Positions 58,017 to 64,000 of a stretch of 64,000 nt of DNA are shown here, piece by piece. The stretch is from positions 1,054,001 through 1,118,000 of the forward strand of contig JABBOT010000004.1 in assembly GCA_016165875.1 (NCBI GenBank), read 5' to 3'. The stretch comes from Acanthopleura granulata. Lineage: Eukaryota; Mollusca; Polyplacophora; Chitonida; Chitonidae. The notes below the pieces were generated by a model that saw only the letters and a program-made list of their open reading frames with translations, had not been told where the DNA came from and searched no databases. Every line of letters starts with the position of its first letter. Positions within the stretch are counted from its first letter, which is position 1. Made by a program: the position numbers and the translations under genes.

Positions 58017-58225
58017 ATTGTACAAAATAAAAGCTCACGATTGTTACAGTAAAATCGAGAACGACTACAAAGACTGTCAACTTTGTTGTCTTGGGTATGT
58101 ACTGACTGTAACGCAAACACCTTCCCGATCCCACACTCTCCACCTTTACTATCCATGGATACTCAGCTACCCGTTATCGGAGTGGAGACAGTCAGCCTGG
58201 CGTTGTACAAAGGAAACACCATATT
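58017..58225. other. Unassigned sequence
   Basis: Nothing recognised before the hairpin. Confidence 0.5.
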
Positions 58226-58270
58226 GGGATAGCGAAGATGTCTAAACGATCACCACTACATCGCTATCCC
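58226..58270. repeat. Hairpin with 13-bp arms
   Basis: GGGATAGCGA-GATGT (58226-58241, one bulged A) pairs with ACATCGCTATCCC (58258-58270), leaving a loop of about 16 bases. Origin unknown; could be paired ends of a degraded inverted-repeat element. Confidence 0.6.
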
Positions 58271-60547
58271 GTTTTACCAGGTCATTTTTACACGGTGCTG
58301 TGTGATTTCCCTGCTTGGGTTTAAAGGAAATCAATTGTACGCTACGTTATATCACAATCAGTGTTTGATGTAATATAGTACCAAATTGTACCTTCAAATA
58401 TTGGGCCGGAATGGAAACCTTTAAAGTTACTACAGTAAAACAGTGAAGAGCGTGTGGGTCGAGAAACTTTTTTGCACATTTTGAAAGTGAAAAGCTGATA
58501 GCTTTAAGAGCAATAAGCAGAACGGAATTATAGATGTATAAAATCGGTTCCCGAGAAACATTTTAATACAACAAAATCTAAAACTTAGCCGATGGCTATT
58601 AGAACGATGTACGTATAGAATATAGGACGATAGGCTTATTACATCGCGGCCTACGTTAAACATATGTCTGTTGTCATAACAACCGACGATCCACTAACTA
58701 AGCTGCAGTTTGTTAAGTGTTAATTGGCCGCTGGACACAATGACGTAGCCGGGAAGCCCTTGCGTGCAATGCCTATTATCACCGTGGTCACGAGGAAGAC
58801 TGAACACTTGCATCCCCGACAGTTATATAGCGGCTAGGAGCATTCTTTTGCGTCGTCCTTTCCCAGGGAATGAGTGTCAATTAACGCCTTGGCACGGACC
58901 AAAGCTTAACGTTTAACTGATTAGACTGAGACAGGACTAACAATACGTTCAGTAAGCATCCAAATCCGAAATAACAGTGATTCGTAATTGGCAAATGTGT
59001 GGGCCAACCCCCAAAGGAGCCATAAATGGCTATGGCTTTAGGTTACTACGTTCGCTATTTCGACAGCTACACCAGATCCTATGATTGAGGGACAGGGACT
59101 AGTACTCTAGGATAGCCAGACTCGTACATTACCACAGAATAGCGTCCTTCTAAAATCGGTTTTTGAAACTTACCAAAAGTACAAATCTGGAGAATAAAAC
59201 AAGCTCTCAACCTTTGTACTCTTTTATAAATGTACTGTGAACATGTACGGAATTGCTCACTTAAATAAAAACACTTCTCTTCAAATTTATGAATGAGAAG
59301 TCAATTGTCAGATGGTGGTAAGGCGTTACACTGTCCATTAGGAAATCACCTATCCCTCCTGGTAAAATGGCTATCAGCATTCATATTCTACACCAACATG
59401 TTTTATTAAAAACGAGAAACCTTTTTGCGGTCGTGACTGGTTAGACAGATAATCCTTATCAAACACTACAACACCAGGTTACAGATCGTCCCTTTATACT
59501 CATTCGCGAAACACGAGAGTATAGAAATGAAACCACGTCCCATATCAGATGGCAAGAGTTTCAAAGTTTCACAACGCCTTGTGGTGAACATCGAAAATTC
59601 GTGATACCTGATAATGCCTATAGCTGCACGCGCGTGCTCCAAAACATATTGTAATATCAGTTACCTTGTCTGTCTTATTTAACAAATGATAATTCTCCCA
59701 GATGTCAAGGTGTCGTTATCATACTGGGAATAGGGTATACCACCATTGCCAGCCCAAGCATATTTCACGCGACCCATATTGCGAAGTCTGAAAACGATGG
59801 AAATGCCTTCTCAACTGTATCCGTGGAAACCTAAATAAAGGGCTTTTTCATTTGCTACTTGCGGCACATGTTCCAATTCTATGGGCAGAGTTTTGGAATA
59901 ATTATTACAATATGCGGTTTCTGTTTCTTTATGTTTTACTCCCGTTTAGAGAATATTTCTTCCTATGCGAATTGCACTACTGAAATTCTTGTCTTAATTT
60001 AAAGTTACTTGAAGGAAAAAGAGAGGGCCGCGTTTAACCTGGTAGGTTAGATTCTATAAAGTGTTAACAATGTATTGTCTTTGTTATAAATAGGATCAAG
60101 GTAGAGAAAAGTGCTTAAGCTAAGTCAGAGTTTTAGACCGTACTAACTGTCCACCAACCGCACATCTCTGTACACAAGCGAGATAAGAAAGAGAGAAGTT
60201 TGTGAATAAATAAAAAGTTCATGACATAGTACCTTAATTTTTCAGTAAGACACGCACAGTTGCCATGAATTTAGAATTTAAACAAAAATCATGATCAGCA
60301 GAAAAACATATTTTTCTCTCAGAGGCTCCAATATTGAATTATCTTGGTTAATTGGCGTTCCACAAATCACGTGAAAAAGAATACCCGTCTTGTAAATGTC
60401 CTCAGTAGGCGTATAACCCAGGAGAGACTTTTGTTTAATGCGTCGGTTGCTTTATAAAAAATCTTTTCGTCATGTTCTATTTCTGAGATTCTACAATGCC
60501 GTTGTACATTGAAAATTTTTCGCTGGACTATTGAGAGCAACCGCCTC
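58271..60547. other. Unassigned sequence
   Basis: About 2.3 kb without recognised features, apart from a possible reversed SINE-tail remnant (TATGTTTTACTCCCGTTTAG and GAATATTTCTTCCTATGCGA) at 59928-59970. Confidence 0.45.
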
Positions 60548-60775
60548 CGAGATCAGAGATCAGTTCCCGGTCAGGTCATACGAAAGGCTTTAAAACTGCC
60601 TCGCTTGGCGCTCAGTACTGAGAAGTTAGAGCAAGGAGACAGGACGGGTCAGTGCAGTGTGACAGATTGGATATGATGCCTGTTGACTTCGGTGTGATGT
60701 TCCAGTGGTGGCAGCACTTTGGCGGTATGGGCTCGGAATATGACACAGAATATATATTCAGTCTATGCCATCATT
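60548..60775 (+). mobile_element. SINE family B, forward copy
   Basis: GAGATCAGTTCCCGGTCAGG, GGCTTTAAAACTGCCTCGCT, TGGCGCTCAGTACTGAGAAG, GACTTCGGTGTGATGTTCCA, GGTGGCAGCACTTTGGCGG and GACACAGAATATATATTCAG follow family B order in the forward direction. The tRNA-like A box and the 3' repeat are missing. Confidence 0.82.
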
Positions 60776-61027
60776 CATTCATTTATTGACTTCAGACATA
60801 AATTATAAGAAAGATAACTGCTGAAAACAAAATTTAAAGAAAGAGCAGTCTTCACTCCAAACGTTCTGGGGATAAATCATGGTCAAAAGAATGTCAAAGA
60901 ATGTAACGGATGGTATATCGTGTCCTAACATGAAATATGTTTAGTTTGGTCAAGCTTTTGACCCTGTCATTATCCTGACAACCTGTGTGGTTAAACTGCA
61001 AAACCCTTGGCACTCCATGTTATTTCG
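60776..61027. other. Unassigned sequence
   Basis: Nothing recognised. Confidence 0.5.
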
Positions 61028-61480
61028 TGCCAAGGATATCTTTTTTTCTTTTGTTTAAGAACAAGTGGTGAATTTGATCTTCCAACAAAACACGATAACA
61101 TGATCATGACCTTATTAAGAATTCGCTTGTTTTAAGAATTGTTAGTGTAGTCAAAAGGCGCAATTCATATTTTAACAGATCTCAGAACTTTGAAGACTTT
61201 TGGAGCTGGAATTACGTTGACTCGAATGATTGCCCAAACAGAAGAGCTTTTACACACTCTGTTTTCAAACTCGTAACTCTACCTCTGTAAGATTGGTTGA
61301 TGACGCTTGTATATTGTACTGTATAATTGCAGCAAAAAACATTTTGTACACAAATATTTTGCTGTTTATGACGATTTTGAAAATATACAATAAACACTGA
61401 CAGCATTCACATTGCTCTTAAATTTTCTGAAGGTAAAATTACAAATTTGTTCCATAATTCTCTCCATAATCAACATCGAA
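61028..61480. repeat. Diverged direct duplication, copy 1
   Basis: Shares ordered blocks with 61590-61925: TTTTTTTCTTTTGTTTAAGA-ACAA then GTGAATTTGATCTTCCA; an AACA-GATAACATGA block; and, near the end, GCATTCACATTGC, TTTTCTGAAGGTAAAATTAC and AAATTTGTTCC. Copy 1 is about 120 bp longer in the middle. Neither copy has a coding signature. Confidence 0.6.
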
Positions 61481-61589
61481 TCTGAAAACAAATTAGATAC
61501 TGCCTTCCTGTCTTTTGTACTATTTCGCCTGATGTGTTTACCAGACAGTCAAACAGTAAATGACGTTAAATAGTGCATGCTGTTCGGTG

Positions 61590-61925
61590 TCGAGGCGTAT
61601 CTTTGTTTTAGAACAAAATAGTGAATTTGATATACCACCAAACTTATCACATGACCAACAAGTATTTAATAATTAGCACAACATTGTTAAAAACACAGGT
61701 ATTTCAACGAAGGGTTGATTGTCAGTGAAAAGTCCTAATATATATTTGAACAGGTGTTTCTCTCCGTTAGCCAAACGCGCACATTCATGCTTTGTGCCGT
61801 TTCTGTTTGTTTTTCTATTGTTAGAAGACAGCAAAGTTTGTGAACATACCGTAAATATAAAAAATATTCACACTGCCTTTAGCTTTTCTGTCGGCAAACT
61901 TACAAATTTGTCCCCTTAATCAGCA
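61590..61925. repeat. Diverged direct duplication, copy 2
   Basis: Matching blocks: ATCTTTGTTTTAGAACAAAA, GTGAATTTGATATACCACCA, TTATCACATGACCA, TATTCACACTGCC, TTTTCTGTCGGCAAACTTAC and AAATTTGTCCCC. Block order is the same as copy 1 over about 330 bp. Confidence 0.6.
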
Positions 61926-64000
61926 CCTAAGTTGAAAATGCAGTATTTTATGCACTTAGACGTGTTTTAGAAAAGATACACAGAAAGAGACTTTGGTCCG
62001 GCACATTGCCGTCTATAGACGAAGGGATGTCTTTAATGCCCTACGGCCATTTGCCAGACTTAGCCTTCTGTTAAATAATGGTGAGCAATCTAATGGAGTT
62101 TGAGGCTGAAGGAGTCGTCATCCAAAGCCAGTCAAATCAAGGGGGACAGCCTGGTCAATCTGTCGAGGCAAATCTGAGTGATCCGGGATTCATCAATTAC
62201 TGTTAGTGGAGGTTTCTTCTATAATCAGACCTAATTCGCTAAAGTATAAGAAGATATCCCTGATCGACACCACCTGACTTAAACACCCGGACCCTTACCG
62301 TATAGCTTACTTCTGATGAACCCTTATTGAACACTTTCGTCGTCAGGCTTAAGTTAATTTATTGACTTGACCGTTAACCGTATTGGAACGCATTGCCAAA
62401 AATTGGTGTTACTATTCTACTCTATCTCTTTTCATTTTTCCTGTTTCCTAGGCGTAACATGTAATTTTGCTAATACCGGGAAAGGACTGGAGTAAATAGC
62501 TTCAGCAGATCTCTGCAGGTTAATTAGATTTTAATTTCCTTTTCATCTTTGCTTAATTCCGCTCTAGGCAGTCTGTATCAATTTTGGCCTTGTATTGTCA
62601 AGCCATAAAAACGTTTCGACGACATCACTTTCAAATTTCAAACATGTTCTTTAAAAATGACATTTCTTTGATCTTGTTTAAAATTACAATGAAGCAAGTT
62701 TTATTTCCTGAAGCACTGAAACACAGCCAAGGCGATCCGGGTACTAGCACTTTTGCCTATATTATATATATATTATTATATAATCAATGTAACCATAAGT
62801 GAGACCAGGTGTCAAACTACTACAAAAGCTAAATCTGTTGAATATTCTGTGTGATAACTGCAAATCTGTGCACAGAACATTTCCATTTAACCGACTTGTG
62901 ATAATCCATTTACCCATGTAAAGTGGTAAATCAACTCTAGTAGGTATGTGGGTCAATTATTTGTACTGGCTGTGGGTCCCTTTTCAGACTCGAGCGGCTT
63001 TCCTCCAGCACTATAGCACCAGATGTAGGCTTCATAACCCGTCACAGACAACTTGTTGAGACGGTTCAACCATTCCATATCCTCTTAGCTAACACCTATT
63101 TTGAGAAATTTTTTCGTAACATTTTATCAGTGTTTATTAAGTCTATTCAGTTATAGTATTTTATTCTCAAGAACGCAAAACTGATAATGTGTTTGCTAAC
63201 ACACATTGCATTTTCACGTACAAAAAGGATAATTCGGTACCCAGAATATGTGGTGAAGACATAATAAATTATAATATATGACATGTGTGACGTACTGTGA
63301 TGTGTTGTAAATTAGCAAGGGGGGGAAGGATTGTGTTAGTGGGTTATGTTGCCCAGGATGGTTCCATTATCTGATCCGACAAGGCTTTAAACATATCCCT
63401 ACAGTTTGCCATTCTAGGACAGAAGAGCACGAACTATCAACCAAATGTGTCAATATGATAACTTGGACATGCATATAAACACGGCGACGCTTATAATGCT
63501 GGCATCCAGTTCGTAACGTCATTGTGCACGTTTATTATAACTATTCCCTTAAGAGAATATCGGCATACAGGAAAACAGCGGGGATACTCAGCAATTCTGA
63601 GTCATGCGAAAGGAAATTGATGTCCATGAGCATTGTATAAGGCGATCGACCTGCAGGGTGAAGACTATAGCGCTGTTTAACTTAGGGTTTCAGCAGAAAG
63701 GCGCCCTGCATTAGTCTTCTCTAAAGGGTCCATATTCATAAACTCTTCTCTTCACAGGACACAGTCGATTGATTGTTATATCACGTAAAAGCCAACAGGA
63801 TGAAGAGTAAAACCGGAGCAGCGATGAACGTGTGATAGTTGGAAAAGAAATGGTCACACGTATAACTGGTGAAATCCGGCCTGTGGTCACTTTACCTCAG
63901 CCAGAACTTGATTCTAACTGTTCAAGTAAACACTTAAATCTCTACAACTTTCACGTCTACCAGCACCAGGGCTTAAGCCGAATGCAACCGTTTTAACACA
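61926..64000. other. Unassigned sequence
   Basis: The last 2 kb contain only short open frames and no recognised repeat. Confidence 0.5.

Noticed and set aside
1..64000. LINE, LTR or DNA transposon proteins, viral insertions, CRISPR arrays, prokaryotic operons
   Set aside because: No reverse transcriptase, integrase, transposase or other conserved catalytic motif was seen in the translated frames; no regularly spaced identical repeats with unique spacers; composition and repeats are those of an animal genome.

Overview
The window looks like non-coding DNA, intergenic and probably partly intronic, from an invertebrate animal, most likely a lophotrochozoan such as a mollusc or brachiopod. The reasons are: no open frame longer than about 200 codons on either strand in 64 kb; base composition that is moderately AT-rich by eye; no operons or ribosome binding sites; and more than 20 copies of tRNA-derived SINEs with a shared body and a 3' tail ending in TAAATA repeats, of the kind typical of mollusc and brachiopod genomes. 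The organism is inferred and no species is claimed. No complete gene, rRNA, functional tRNA, CRISPR array or protein-coding transposon was recognised.

Layout. About half of the window is unassignable single-copy sequence. The rest is dispersed and tandem repeats. SINE family A (tRNA-like head, conserved body, tail) is scattered throughout; its best full-length copies are at 29458-29731, 50531-50778, 1981-2234 and 12385-12650. Family C (same tail, different body) is represented by 35868-36180 and several diverged copies. Family B (tRNA-like end reading TGGTTAGAGCG, different body, partly similar tail) is at 16462-16765, 55385-55770 and 60548-60775. Pieces of at least one more family are at 7783-7965, 15695-15835 and 22484-22560. 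Three foldback or MITE-like elements were found, at 18936-19178, 33009-33373 and 44979-45071. There are at least ten short tandem arrays with units of 22 to about 73 bp, among them a 24-bp and a 27-bp array that run in register with a reading frame.

Possible genes. Nine stretches combine an open frame with plausible splice or start signals. On the minus strand: a start-codon exon encoding a signal peptide (38779-38852), a 69-bp exon (25416-25484), a 48-bp microexon (23257-23304), a first exon with a membrane segment (21090-21309), a possible start region (49946-50182) and a possible last exon (56059-56313). On the plus strand: two phase-compatible exons (37317-37431 and 39311-39592) and one exon open in two frames (43343-43503). 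None could be assigned to a protein family with confidence. If real, they would be isolated exons of long-intron genes. Candidate regulatory sites are a CRE/CCAAT cluster at 18477-18520 and a CRE plus TATA arrangement at 28553-28650.

Nothing visible amounts to a multi-gene system. The most distinctive content is the SINE population, with families that share 3' ends and one chimeric copy, the small inverted-repeat elements, and the density of minisatellites.
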